Shown here in pieces: positions 1-6,395 of a DNA stretch of 6,810 bases; position 1 is the stretch's first letter, and each line of letters begins with the position of its first letter. The translations under genes were made by a program, and so were the position numbers. The notes below the pieces were generated by a model that worked only from the letters and a program-made list of their open reading frames with translations, was not told the origin of the DNA and made no database searches. The DNA comes from Gemmatimonadales bacterium UBA4718 (GTDB lineage Bacteria; Gemmatimonadota; Gemmatimonadetes; Gemmatimonadales; Gemmatimonadaceae): NCBI GenBank assembly GCA_002404375.1, contig DHJO01000128.1, positions 9,075-15,884 on the forward strand, read 5' to 3'.

Positions 1-393
1 GACCGGGTCGCCGTGATGTACCTGGGAAAGATCGTAGAGCTGGCGACGGCGGAAGATCTGTATCGCGAGCCGATCATGCCGTACACGCAGGCGCTTCTCT
101 CCGCCGTCCCGGTCGCGGACCCGCACGCGCGGAAAGAGCGGATCATTCTGCAGGGCGATGTTCCATCGCCGGCAAATCCTCCATCGGGATGCGTCTTCCA
201 TCCGCGCTGTCACCACCCGGCAAAGGACGAAGCGTGTGCGAGGATCGTCCCTCCCCTCGAGGAAAAAGCGCCGGGACATTTTGCGGCATGCATCAAGCAG
301 ACACCCACGATCATCGCGTGGGAAGAACAGAAGCAGGCTGGTGGCGTACATCCGCCTGAGCGGTATCTTCCGCTCGCGGCGGTCCACGCGTAG
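1..393 (+). CDS. Dipeptide/oligopeptide ABC transporter ATP-binding protein, C-terminal fragment (OppD/OppF/DppD/DppF type)
   Basis: This is the end of an ABC ATPase that powers import of di- or oligopeptides across the inner membrane. Only the last 130 residues are visible. The frame is open from base 1, so the Walker A and B motifs, signature and H-loop lie to the left. The fragment begins with [13 protein letters not shown], the strand that follows the H-loop in this family, then [12 protein letters not shown]. The oligopeptide-transporter C-terminal domain (oligo_HPY) follows, with [18 protein letters not shown] and PGHFAAC. Four cysteines (visible residues 64, 70, 79 and 97) occupy the usual places of that domain; in some DppD-type proteins such cysteines hold an iron-sulphur cluster. 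After it comes a tail of about 30 residues with no recognisable motif. The next gene, a POT peptide transporter, starts 20 nt downstream, which fits a peptide-uptake operon. The family is clear; whether it is the D-type or F-type subunit is not. Confidence 0.93.
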   Translation, partial: DRVAVMYLGKIVELATAEDLYREPIMPYTQALLSAVPVADPHARKERIILQGDVPSPANPPSGCVFHPRCHHPAKDEACARIVPPLEEKAPGHFAACIKQTPTIIAWEEQKQAGGVHPPERYLPLAAVHA

Positions 394-413
394 CGACCCT
401 CACTCTTCCGACA

Positions 414-1997
414 ATGGCCAGAGACTCGAAAGACGTTTTCCAGCAGCCGTCGGCAGGCACAGTCACCCACGACGAGCCGCCGCCGGGGTTACGGGGCGCA
501 AGCAGGGAGACTTTCTTCGGACAACCCGTAGGCCTCTCCACTCTCTTCTTCACCGAGATGTGGGAGCGCTTCTCTTTCTACGGGATACGGCCGCTTCTCA
601 TTCTGTTCATGACGGCGGCGCTGGCGAGCGGGGGATTCGGTTTCAAGCGAGAGACTGCGGGTGCCATCGTCGGCATCTACTCCGCCTGCGTGTATCTCAC
701 GTCGCTTCCCGGCGGGTGGATCGCGGACAGGCTCCTCGGACTCCGCCGAGCCATCTGGTACGGTGGAATCCTCATTGCGTTGGGGCACCTCTCGATTGCG
801 CTCTCGATAGTGTTCGCGCGCTCGGCGTTCTTCATCGGTTTGATCCTGATCGTTCTCGGCACGGGACTCCTCAAGCCGAACATCTCGGCCATCGTCGGCG
901 ATCTCTACCCCGAAGGCGGATCGAGACGCGATGCGGGATTCTCCATTTTTTACATGGGCATCAACGTTGGCGCGCTGATCGCGCCGCTGGTAACCGGCTA
1001 CCTCGGCGAGAGAGTGGGCTGGCACCTCGGGTTCGGCGCCGCCGGGGTAGGTATGGTGATCGGGGTGATTACCTATTGGCTCCGCGCCGACAAGACCTTG
1101 GGTGATGTCGGTGTCGCGCCCGCTTCCGCCGACCCTTCTGAGCACCGTCGCATCAAGATGATTGTGGGCGCAGGCATCGGGATCATTGTTCTGCTGGTGA
1201 TACTCGTTATGACCGGCATCATGCAAATCAATCCGGTTTCGGTTGCGCAGAAGATGACCTTGGTCATTGTCGGCATGGCCTTCATCTACTTCATCTACCT
1301 CCTTTTCGGCGGCGGACTCAATATCGAGGAGAAGAAGCGCATCCTGATAATCATCCTGCTGTTCATTTTCGCGGCGATCTTCTGGGCCGCTTTCGAGCAG
1401 GCTCCTACATCACTCAACCTGTTCGCGAAGGATTTTACGAATCGCGTAGTCTTTGGCTGGCAGATGCCCACACTCTGGCTGCAGTCCGCAAATTCGGTCT
1501 TCGTGATCGCCCTTGCTCCGGTCTTCGCGGCTCTGTGGATTGGTCTCGGCAAACGCGGCAAGGATCCGTCCAGCGTCGCCAAGTTCGCGTGGGGATTGTT
1601 CTTCGCGGGTCTCGGATTTGTCGTCATGGTCGTCGCGTCAAACATTGTGATCCGCGGCGGCGGGAAAGTTCTCGTCTCGCCCTGGTGGCTCGTACTGAGC
1701 TACTTGTTCCAGACGTTCGGTGAGCTCTCGCTCAGTCCGGTCGGACTCAGTTCGATGACCAAGCTTGCGCCCTTGAAGTTCAAGGGTCAGATGATGGGCG
1801 TGTGGTTCATGGCGGCGGCGCTGGGGAACTTGATAGCTGGTCTCGTCGGCGGCCGTGTCGATCCGGAGAAGCTTCAGGACATGCCGGCGCTCTTCCAGCA
1901 GACGTCCATCTTCCTCTTTATCGCGGCGGTAGTTTGCGGCCTGCTCGTGTTCCCCGTCGGAAAGATGATGCGGGGCGTGCCGGCGGGAGATCGGTGA
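414..1997 (+). CDS. POT/PTR family proton-coupled di-/tripeptide transporter (MFS)
   Basis: This inner-membrane major facilitator protein of 527 residues imports di- and tripeptides with protons. The POT hallmarks are present in order. ExxERFSFYG in TM1 (E48, E51, R52) is the proton and substrate coupling motif. GGWIADRLLG lies near residues 100-109, and GLLKPN in TM4 carries the conserved lysine K154. The PTR2 signature FYMGINVGAL is at 179-188, FWAAFEQ in TM7 at 323-329, and GELSLSPVGLS in TM10 at 436-446 (E437). Many hydrophobic segments cover the protein, and its length is typical of bacterial members. The ATG at 414 is preceded by no Shine-Dalgarno sequence, but it gives the usual short hydrophilic N-terminus before TFFGQPVGLSTLFFTEMWERF. 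The stop is followed by a small hairpin and the converging Omp85-like gene. Family assignment is firm. Substrate is inferred; a few POT members carry other solutes. Confidence 0.95.
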   Translation: MARDSKDVFQQPSAGTVTHDEPPPGLRGASRETFFGQPVGLSTLFFTEMWERFSFYGIRPLLILFMTAALASGGFGFKRETAGAIVGIYSACVYLTSLPGGWIADRLLGLRRAIWYGGILIALGHLSIALSIVFARSAFFIGLILIVLGTGLLKPNISAIVGDLYPEGGSRRDAGFSIFYMGINVGALIAPLVTGYLGERVGWHLGFGAAGVGMVIGVITYWLRADKTLGDVGVAPASADPSEHRRIKMIVGAGIGIIVLLVILVMTGIMQINPVSVAQKMTLVIVGMAFIYFIYLLFGGGLNIEEKKRILIIILLFIFAAIFWAAFEQAPTSLNLFAKDFTNRVVFGWQMPTLWLQSANSVFVIALAPVFAALWIGLGKRGKDPSSVAKFAWGLFFAGLGFVVMVVASNIVIRGGGKVLVSPWWLVLSYLFQTFGELSLSPVGLSSMTKLAPLKFKGQMMGVWFMAAALGNLIAGLVGGRVDPEKLQDMPALFQQTSIFLFIAAVVCGLLVFPVGKMMRGVPAGDR

Positions 1998-2004
1998 GCG
2001 CAGC

Positions 2005-2028
2005 GGTGGCGTAGCGTGAGCTACTACC
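2005..2028. terminator. Possible shared terminator hairpin between convergent genes
   Basis: A perfect 5-bp inverted repeat, GTAGC (2011-2015) and GCTAC (2020-2024) around a GTGA loop, can be lengthened by GGT/ACC (2005-2007 with 2026-2028) across a small asymmetric internal loop. It sits 7-30 nt after the stop of the peptide transporter and also just after the stop of the minus-strand gene, where a bidirectional terminator would be expected. Neither strand has a T-run after the stem, so it is weak as an intrinsic terminator. It may be only a chance hairpin or an RNA-stabilising end. Confidence 0.3.
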
Positions 2029-2041
2029 TTACAGGAAATCG

Positions 2042-3775
2042 TTACGGCCAGCTGAATACGGAGGCGGGCACTGACCGCTCGCGACTGTTGGTCACGTCGC
2101 GTGGCTCGATCCGGAACATCCGGGTGAAGTCGGTCACGACAATCCGCACTTCTGCTCTTTTGTCGCTTTGCCCTCTGATCGGAAAAGCGACATCTGCTCT
2201 GAGGGTGCGACGCGACTGCGGTGGAGATGCCGCGAGAATACTGAAACCCACCGATGCGTTCAGGGGAGTGTTCACTCCAAACGGCGAATCGCCAGCCCAC
2301 AGCTTTCCGGCCTCCGCGAAGCCGGCCACCGCGATGGTCGCTATCTGCTTGTATCGCCCGATCAGGTAGCGATCTTCGACCTTTCCGATCAAGCGCCTCC
2401 CGCCGCCCACCTCCGCGGATCTGAATCCGCGCAGACCTCCATCACGATCGGCAAAGGTCAGCTGGAAAGGAATTCGCTGTCTCCAGCCTCCACTCCAGGT
2501 GAGATCGGACATGAACGTCTGCCTGTTGAACGGCTTCAAGTATACCGCGGCGCGGCCATGGGTCAGAATGCCATCCCAGTTGCCGGCCTGATCGCGCCGG
2601 CCCTCACCTGAAATCTCCAGCGCCGTGTACGCTACCTGTGACGCTGCGCCCGCATACAGATTCGTCGAGCCGAACCAGTCCTGTTCCTTTCCGCGAAGAA
2701 GCCTCACCCCTTTTCCGACCAACGTCGCGACCTCCACACCTGTGCGCAGATCCTGAGTGCCCTCCAGCGCATCGAACCCGCTCACCCGCACGAAGTGAAT
2801 GTTTCTAAAGCCCCACAGTCCGTTGATTCGTGCAGTCTGATGCGTCGTGTACCGGTTGATCAGCGCCTGACTTGTGTCCGGGGTAACGGTCGAGTCGCCA
2901 ATGATGACGGGCTGTGTGCCCGGCTTCTCGTCTTCGAATGAAATCGATCCGCCGATCAGCGCGAGACGCCCCGGAGGTCCGATTCGAACCACGCCGCCGA
3001 TATCGCTGTAGGAACGCTCAATCCGTAGCGCCACGGGATTCGAGTCGAGGACTGTATTTGGTCTTCTGAATTCGAAGTAGCCGAGAGTATTCCCCGCGGT
3101 CGTTCGCCAGGAGATGCGCTGCAGGTCGGTGAGGAAAGGATGACTCGTCTCCATGGACCAATCACTTCCCAATTGGCGACGCCCACCCTCGAGCCGGGCC
3201 TGATAGGGTCTTCCCATGAATTGGTAGTCGACGACCTTCGCCTGGTACTCATCCCGAAAGCCGTAGCCCGTCTTCCACCCGCTTTCAGCGTGGATGGCTC
3301 TGCCCATGAGATTTGCTTCGCCCAGCGTGAGCGCCCGGAAATGTGGAGACTTCGAGGTCACCCCCACTCCCAGGATCAGCGAGATTTCGTCGACCGTCGT
3401 GACGTCGATGACTACGCCGCCGTTTCCGTCCGCGTACGCGAGTACCGTCGCGTCGGCGATGAACGGTTGCGCGCGCAGAATGCGTTCCGATTCACCCCGC
3501 CGCAGCTCAGTGCACGCATCACCCTCCTGAAGCGCGAGATAGCGCCGAATGATCCAGTCCTTCGTCGTGATGTGCTGCCTGGCGGCAAAACGTCCGGCGC
3601 GTTGCCACATGTTATTGCCGTTGATCCGGAAGGGAGGATTCGACTCGACGTCAATGCGACTGATGCGCTCCCCCTTGCAGGTGACAGGCGGGCCGTTCAG
3701 ACTTTGAGCCTGTACCATTGTCGCCGACGCGACGGCGAGCAGCAATGCCAACCTACCCTGTCCAAGAGAGATCAC
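2042..3775 (-). CDS. Omp85/BamA-like outer-membrane protein: signal peptide, one POTRA domain, beta-barrel
   Basis: This 577-residue protein is predicted to be an outer-membrane beta-barrel of the Omp85 (BamA/TamA) superfamily, whose members insert or translocate proteins or lipids. Residues 1-24 form a signal peptide with a LALLLAVASATMV core and a likely cut after VQA. One POTRA-like domain follows (about 35-127): ISRIDV, then ITTKDWIIRRYLALQEGD, SERILRAQPFIADATV and VVIDVTTVDE. From about residue 130 alternating beta-strand sequence fills the rest. The diagnostic loop-6 motif LRGFR (R449) is followed by GGGRRLIGKVEDRY (457-470), the usual G...E.R pattern. BamA normally has five POTRAs and TamA three, so this is a different subgroup. 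The only two cysteines, C33 and C88, both lie in the POTRA region. About 23 residues follow the last clear strand. The start is GTG with a poor ribosome site; a TTG at codon 9 (3751-3749) is an alternative. The client is unknown. Confidence 0.85.
   Translation of the reverse strand: MISLGQGRLALLLAVASATMVQAQSLNGPPVTCKGERISRIDVESNPPFRINGNNMWQRAGRFAARQHITTKDWIIRRYLALQEGDACTELRRGESERILRAQPFIADATVLAYADGNGGVVIDVTTVDEISLILGVGVTSKSPHFRALTLGEANLMGRAIHAESGWKTGYGFRDEYQAKVVDYQFMGRPYQARLEGGRRQLGSDWSMETSHPFLTDLQRISWRTTAGNTLGYFEFRRPNTVLDSNPVALRIERSYSDIGGVVRIGPPGRLALIGGSISFEDEKPGTQPVIIGDSTVTPDTSQALINRYTTHQTARINGLWGFRNIHFVRVSGFDALEGTQDLRTGVEVATLVGKGVRLLRGKEQDWFGSTNLYAGAASQVAYTALEISGEGRRDQAGNWDGILTHGRAAVYLKPFNRQTFMSDLTWSGGWRQRIPFQLTFADRDGGLRGFRSAEVGGGRRLIGKVEDRYLIGRYKQIATIAVAGFAEAGKLWAGDSPFGVNTPLNASVGFSILAASPPQSRRTLRADVAFPIRGQSDKRAEVRIVVTDFTRMFRIEPRDVTNSRERSVPASVFSWP
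3764..3770 (+). promoter_or_regulatory. Likely ribosome binding site deciding the GTG start of the C26 hydrolase
   Basis: AAGAGAG ends 7 nt before the GTG at 3778. It is a partial Shine-Dalgarno match, but better than what precedes the alternative in-frame ATG at 3745 (GAGCAG, 3 nt away). It lies inside the first codons of the minus-strand Omp85-like gene. Confidence 0.45.
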
Positions 3776-3777
3776 TC

Positions 3778-4515
3778 GTGTCGTCCGCGCGCAAGCCGGC
3801 TCCAGCTTGCACAGTTGCTGTTACCGCTAGCATCCGCCTCGATGGCGATACCAGTCGTGTCCGGCTTACCGCCGCTTACGTGACCGCTCTCGAAAGTGCA
3901 GGGCTCATACCACTCATCGTCCCTCCCCTTTCGAGCGCGAGTGCAGCCGCAGCCATCATGGATTCAGTCTCCGGTCTTGTGCTGACTGGGGGCGAGGACG
4001 TCGATCCTGCGCGCTACGGCGAAAAACGCCACGAAAAAGTACGCTGGATCAACGCCGCGCGCGATACGACCGAGGTCGCGCTGATCGAAGAAGCAAAGGC
4101 TCGGGGAAAACCCGTCCTCGCCATCTGCCGGGGTATTCAGATCCTCAATGTCGCCCTTGGCGGAACACTCGTGCAGGATATTCAATCACAGTGCGATACT
4201 CGGATCGCGCACGACGAAGACTCTCCGCGCAACACGCGCTCGCACGAGATCTCCATCGAGCCGGGCTCTCTGATCGCCAAGGCAGTCGGAACGGACCACG
4301 TCACGGTTAATTCGTTTCACCATCAGTCGGTGAAGCGCGTCGCTGATGGAATGCGTGTCACCGCCCGCGCGCCGGACGGGATCATCGAAGGACTCGAGTC
4401 AACCGAGGACTGGTGGGTGATGGCGGTGCAATGGCACCCCGAGGAGATGACCGACTCCCCCGAGCCGTGGGACCGGGGTCTCTTCAAGGCATTTGCGCAG
4501 AAGCTCGGAGCGTAG
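3778..4515 (+). CDS. Gamma-glutamyl-gamma-aminobutyrate hydrolase family protein (peptidase C26, class I glutamine amidotransferase fold)
   Basis: This cytoplasmic hydrolase of 245 residues is related to PuuD, which splits gamma-glutamyl-GABA in putrescine breakdown. Relatives act on other gamma-glutamyl compounds, so the true substrate is open. Numbering from the GTG, LTGGEDVDPARYGE (69-82) is the family's substrate-side loop. LAICRGIQILNVALGG (114-129) carries the nucleophile C117. FHHQS is at 180-184, and VQWHPEE (217-223) supplies H220 and E222 of the catalytic triad. The triad is intact and the length normal. The start is chosen as GTG at 3778 because AGAGAG lies 7 nt before it and the first strand (CTVAVTASI) follows soon after. 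An in-frame ATG at 3745 would add 11 residues and run back into the divergent gene. The stop overlaps the next start (TAGTG). No other polyamine-degradation gene is nearby, so a role in putrescine use is not supported by context. Confidence 0.9.
   Translation: MSSARKPAPACTVAVTASIRLDGDTSRVRLTAAYVTALESAGLIPLIVPPLSSASAAAAIMDSVSGLVLTGGEDVDPARYGEKRHEKVRWINAARDTTEVALIEEAKARGKPVLAICRGIQILNVALGGTLVQDIQSQCDTRIAHDEDSPRNTRSHEISIEPGSLIAKAVGTDHVTVNSFHHQSVKRVADGMRVTARAPDGIIEGLESTEDWWVMAVQWHPEEMTDSPEPWDRGLFKAFAQKLGA
3791..3810. repeat. Short inverted repeat near the divergent starts
   Basis: GCAAGC (3791-3796) and GCTTGC (3805-3810) form a perfect 6-bp inverted repeat with an 8-nt spacer. It lies 16-35 nt upstream of the minus-strand start and within the first codons of the plus-strand hydrolase. 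That is where an operator for the minus gene could sit. Six-bp repeats arise easily by chance in GC-rich DNA, so this is a weak call. Confidence 0.2.
4507..4510 (+). promoter_or_regulatory. Ribosome binding site for the GT4 gene
   Basis: GGAG lies 4 nt before the GTG at 4515 and inside the last codons of the hydrolase. It supports the GTG start and translational coupling through the TAGTG overlap. Confidence 0.5.
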
Positions 4516-5576
4516 TGGACCAACCGCGGATTATTCACGTCGATTCTGGCCGCAGTTGGCGCGGCGGCCAACGCCAGGTTTTCCTGCTCGCGACCGGACT
4601 TCGGGATCTTGGTTATCGCGTGCTCGTGGTGGCGCCCACCGGCTCACCGCTGATACGCCGCGCCGAACACGCGGGGCTTCCCACTTACCGGCTCACACTG
4701 CGTGGAGAGTGGGACATCCGCTCCGCGCGCGAGCTGCGCGCCGTCGCACGCGAGTGGGGCGCCAACATCGTTCACGCCCATGACGCCCGCTCTCACTCGA
4801 TCGCTCGCCTCGCGCTCCTTGGCAAGAGAAAGATTCGCCTCATCGTCACGCGCCGCGTCGCGTTTCCTCCGAAACGGGTCCGGCTCAAGTACCGGCACGG
4901 CGTCGACGCGTTCATCGCGATCTCCCACGCCGTAAAGGCAGTGATGGTAAAAGCCGGAATTCCCGCGAATCGAATCGACGTAGTTTATTCCGGAATCCCG
5001 GCGCCGCAGGTGAAGCGCCCGCGAAATTGGCGTCGAGAGCGGGGCTGGCCGGCGAGCACTGTCGTCTGCGGCATCGTGGGTGCCATGACTCAGGAGAAGG
5101 GACTGGACATGATCAGCGGAATCGCTCGTCGCTTACCCGGGGAAGTGTTCAGACGTACGCGTCTCGTACTGCTCGGCGGAAAAGGCAAAGGCGGGACAAG
5201 CGTTGCCGGAGTGGAAGGATTCGATGCGGGCTTCGTCGAGGAGATTCACGACGCCGTCGCAGGTCTCGATGTGCTCTGGCACCCGTCCAAGTCAGAAGGA
5301 TTGGGGACGTCCGTAATCGATGCGATGGCCATCGGGGTCCCGCCAATAGCCTTTGCCGTCGGCGGATTGCCCGAGGTCATCGAGGACGGAAAGAGTGGAA
5401 TCCTCGTGGCACCCGGCGACCTCAGCGGATTCATGCGCGCGGCATCAGAGCTGATTACCAACGACGCGCTGCGGGCCAAGCTCGGAGCGGGTGCCAAAGC
5501 CAGAGCCCGCGAATTCGACTCGAAGACGATGATCGAACGAACTGCTGAGGTGTACGATAGAGTGTTCGCGGGGTAG
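4515..5576 (+). CDS. Glycosyltransferase family 4 (GT-B fold)
   Basis: This 353-residue retaining glycosyltransferase moves a sugar from a nucleotide-sugar donor to an acceptor, probably in envelope glycan or lipopolysaccharide assembly on the cytoplasmic face. The N-terminal Rossmann half opens with IIHVDSGRSWRGGQRQVFLL (residues 6-25), where the GG loop is typical of GT4 acceptor domains, and carries VHAHDARSH (86-94). The C-terminal donor half carries VGAMTQEKGLD (188-198), then HPSKSEGLGTSVIDAMA (256-272), GGLPEVIEDGKSGILV and a closing helix. The usual EX7E motif reads E261...D269. The start is GTG at 4515: it gives the normal N-terminus, overlaps the previous stop by one base, and has GGAG at 4507-4510. 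The frame is open back to 4413, but that part lies inside the hydrolase gene. The sugar and acceptor cannot be told from sequence alone. Confidence 0.92.
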   Translation: MDQPRIIHVDSGRSWRGGQRQVFLLATGLRDLGYRVLVVAPTGSPLIRRAEHAGLPTYRLTLRGEWDIRSARELRAVAREWGANIVHAHDARSHSIARLALLGKRKIRLIVTRRVAFPPKRVRLKYRHGVDAFIAISHAVKAVMVKAGIPANRIDVVYSGIPAPQVKRPRNWRRERGWPASTVVCGIVGAMTQEKGLDMISGIARRLPGEVFRRTRLVLLGGKGKGGTSVAGVEGFDAGFVEEIHDAVAGLDVLWHPSKSEGLGTSVIDAMAIGVPPIAFAVGGLPEVIEDGKSGILVAPGDLSGFMRAASELITNDALRAKLGAGAKARAREFDSKTMIERTAEVYDRVFAG

Positions 5577-5577
5577 C

Positions 5578-5596
5578 GAGTAATCGTCTGTTACTC
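5578..5596 (+). other. Small hairpin in the GT4-GT2 gap
   Basis: GAGTAA (5578-5583) and TTACTC (5591-5596) form a perfect 6-bp inverted repeat around a 7-nt loop (TCGTCTG), beginning one base after the GT4 stop. There is no T-run after it, so it does not look like a standard intrinsic terminator. It could be a processing or stability element in a polycistronic message, a protein site, or chance. The rest of the 72-nt gap shows no convincing promoter or Shine-Dalgarno sequence. Confidence 0.35.
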
Positions 5597-5648
5597 CTAT
5601 CTTGCCTCTGACCGCTTCGCCGTCACACCCCATTAACTCGAATTCGCC

Positions 5649-6395
5649 TTGCTCTACATCTGTATTCCGACCTACAACGAGGGTCCAACAGTCGGTGTGC
5701 TCCTCTGGCGCATCCGTCGTGTGTTTCAGGACTACTCGCGCGAGTATGAGATCATCGTGTATGACGACGGCAGCACCGACGGCACGCGTGAGACTGTCGA
5801 GCCGTACGCGGAGGTGATCCCGCTCACCGTGCTCAGGGGTGACCAGCGCAAGGGATTCGGGTTCGCCATCGACAAGCTCGTTCGCGAAGTCTCCCGGCGC
5901 ACCCGATATGCCCGCCGTGATGCATTGATAATGATGCAGGCGGACTTCACGGATCAGCCGGAGCACATTCCCGAGTTGGTCAAACGATTTGAAGGAGGGG
6001 CCGACATCGTCGCCGCCAAGCAGGAGATGACCGAGGCGCCCGCACCCGTGCAGAGGCTTCGTCGCTTTGCCGACTGGATTCAGCGCGCGGGATTGCCGAA
6101 GACCGACGGCGATCCCTTCACTACCTACCGGCTCTACCGCATCTCCGTGCTCCGTGAGATGCTCAAGGTCCTTGGCGACAAGCCAGTCGTCACGAGCAGC
6201 GGATGGGCTGCAAACGCTGAGCTGCTGCTCAAGGCACGGAGATTTGCGCGCCGGTTGGAGACCGTCGATCTGGCGCCGCGCTACGATGTGCGCACTCGGG
6301 AAACCAGGGTCCGCCCTTTTGCGGATGCCTTGAATCTCTTCCGCTTCAGTCGAAGGGCGCGCCTTCTCGCCGCGGCTGCCAAAGGTGCCGGGTGA
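5649..6395 (+). CDS. Glycosyltransferase family 2 (GT-A fold), dolichol-phosphate-mannose-synthase-like
   Basis: This 248-residue soluble glycosyltransferase lacks membrane segments. It begins directly with the first strand, LYICIPTYNEGPTVGVLL. IIVYDDGSTDGT (35-46) holds the nucleotide-binding D39/D40 and the family's DDGSxDGT signature. GDQRKGFGFAIDK (64-76) matches the G..G.G.A segment, and MMQADFTDQPEHIPEL (95-110) corresponds to the metal-binding DAD region. GDPFTTYRLYRISVL (154-168) and RYDVRTRETRVRPFADAL (211-228) complete the fold. In the metal motif the first Asp is Gln (Q97-A-D99). An in-frame TAA at 5634 leaves TTG at 5649 as the only usual start codon ahead of the fold, and no Shine-Dalgarno sequence is visible. 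Its stop overlaps the start of the DUF3108 gene by 4 nt. Polyprenyl-phosphate or another envelope lipid is a likely acceptor by family, but not proven. Confidence 0.9.
   Translation: MLYICIPTYNEGPTVGVLLWRIRRVFQDYSREYEIIVYDDGSTDGTRETVEPYAEVIPLTVLRGDQRKGFGFAIDKLVREVSRRTRYARRDALIMMQADFTDQPEHIPELVKRFEGGADIVAAKQEMTEAPAPVQRLRRFADWIQRAGLPKTDGDPFTTYRLYRISVLREMLKVLGDKPVVTSSGWAANAELLLKARRFARRLETVDLAPRYDVRTRETRVRPFADALNLFRFSRRARLLAAAAKGAG
6381..6385 (+). promoter_or_regulatory. Ribosome binding site for the DUF3108 gene
   Basis: AAAGG sits 6 nt before the GTG at 6392, within the last codons of the GT2 gene. It supports the GTG start and the coupled GTGA stop-start overlap. Confidence 0.5.

Noticed and set aside
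158..1105. Plus-strand open frame of 315 codons across the ABC and POT genes
   Set aside because: Its product is Arg/Ser/His-rich with no family features, and it overlaps two strongly recognised genes in another frame; it is a high-GC shadow.
1638..2300. Minus-strand open frame of 220 codons opposite the end of the POT gene
   Set aside because: It is antisense to the peptide transporter and overlaps the Omp85-like gene in another frame; the composition is shadow-like and no motif is seen.
2981..2990. Minus-strand GGTTCGAATC resembling a tRNA T-loop
   Set aside because: The flanks do not pair as a T-arm, no acceptor or anticodon arm is found, and the bases encode part of the Omp85-like barrel.
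3718..3746. Sigma70-like promoter TTGTCG-17-AGCAAT
   Set aside because: The -10 element matches the consensus at only three of six positions, and housekeeping promoter rules for this organism are unknown.
3718..3777. Longer starts for the C26 hydrolase (TTG 3718 or ATG 3745)
   Set aside because: They add Arg/Pro-rich residues before the first strand and overlap the divergent gene; GTG 3778 has the better-spaced ribosome site. The ATG cannot be fully excluded.
3140..3883. Plus-strand open frame of 247 codons opposite the Omp85-like gene
   Set aside because: The minus-strand frame has a signal peptide, POTRA and Omp85 motifs, while this frame has none and collides with the C26 hydrolase start.
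4413..4514. Upstream extension of the GT4 frame to an ATG at 4413
   Set aside because: The extra 34 residues lie inside the conserved end of the C26 hydrolase and match no GT4 N-terminus; GTG 4515 with GGAG and a stop overlap is better.
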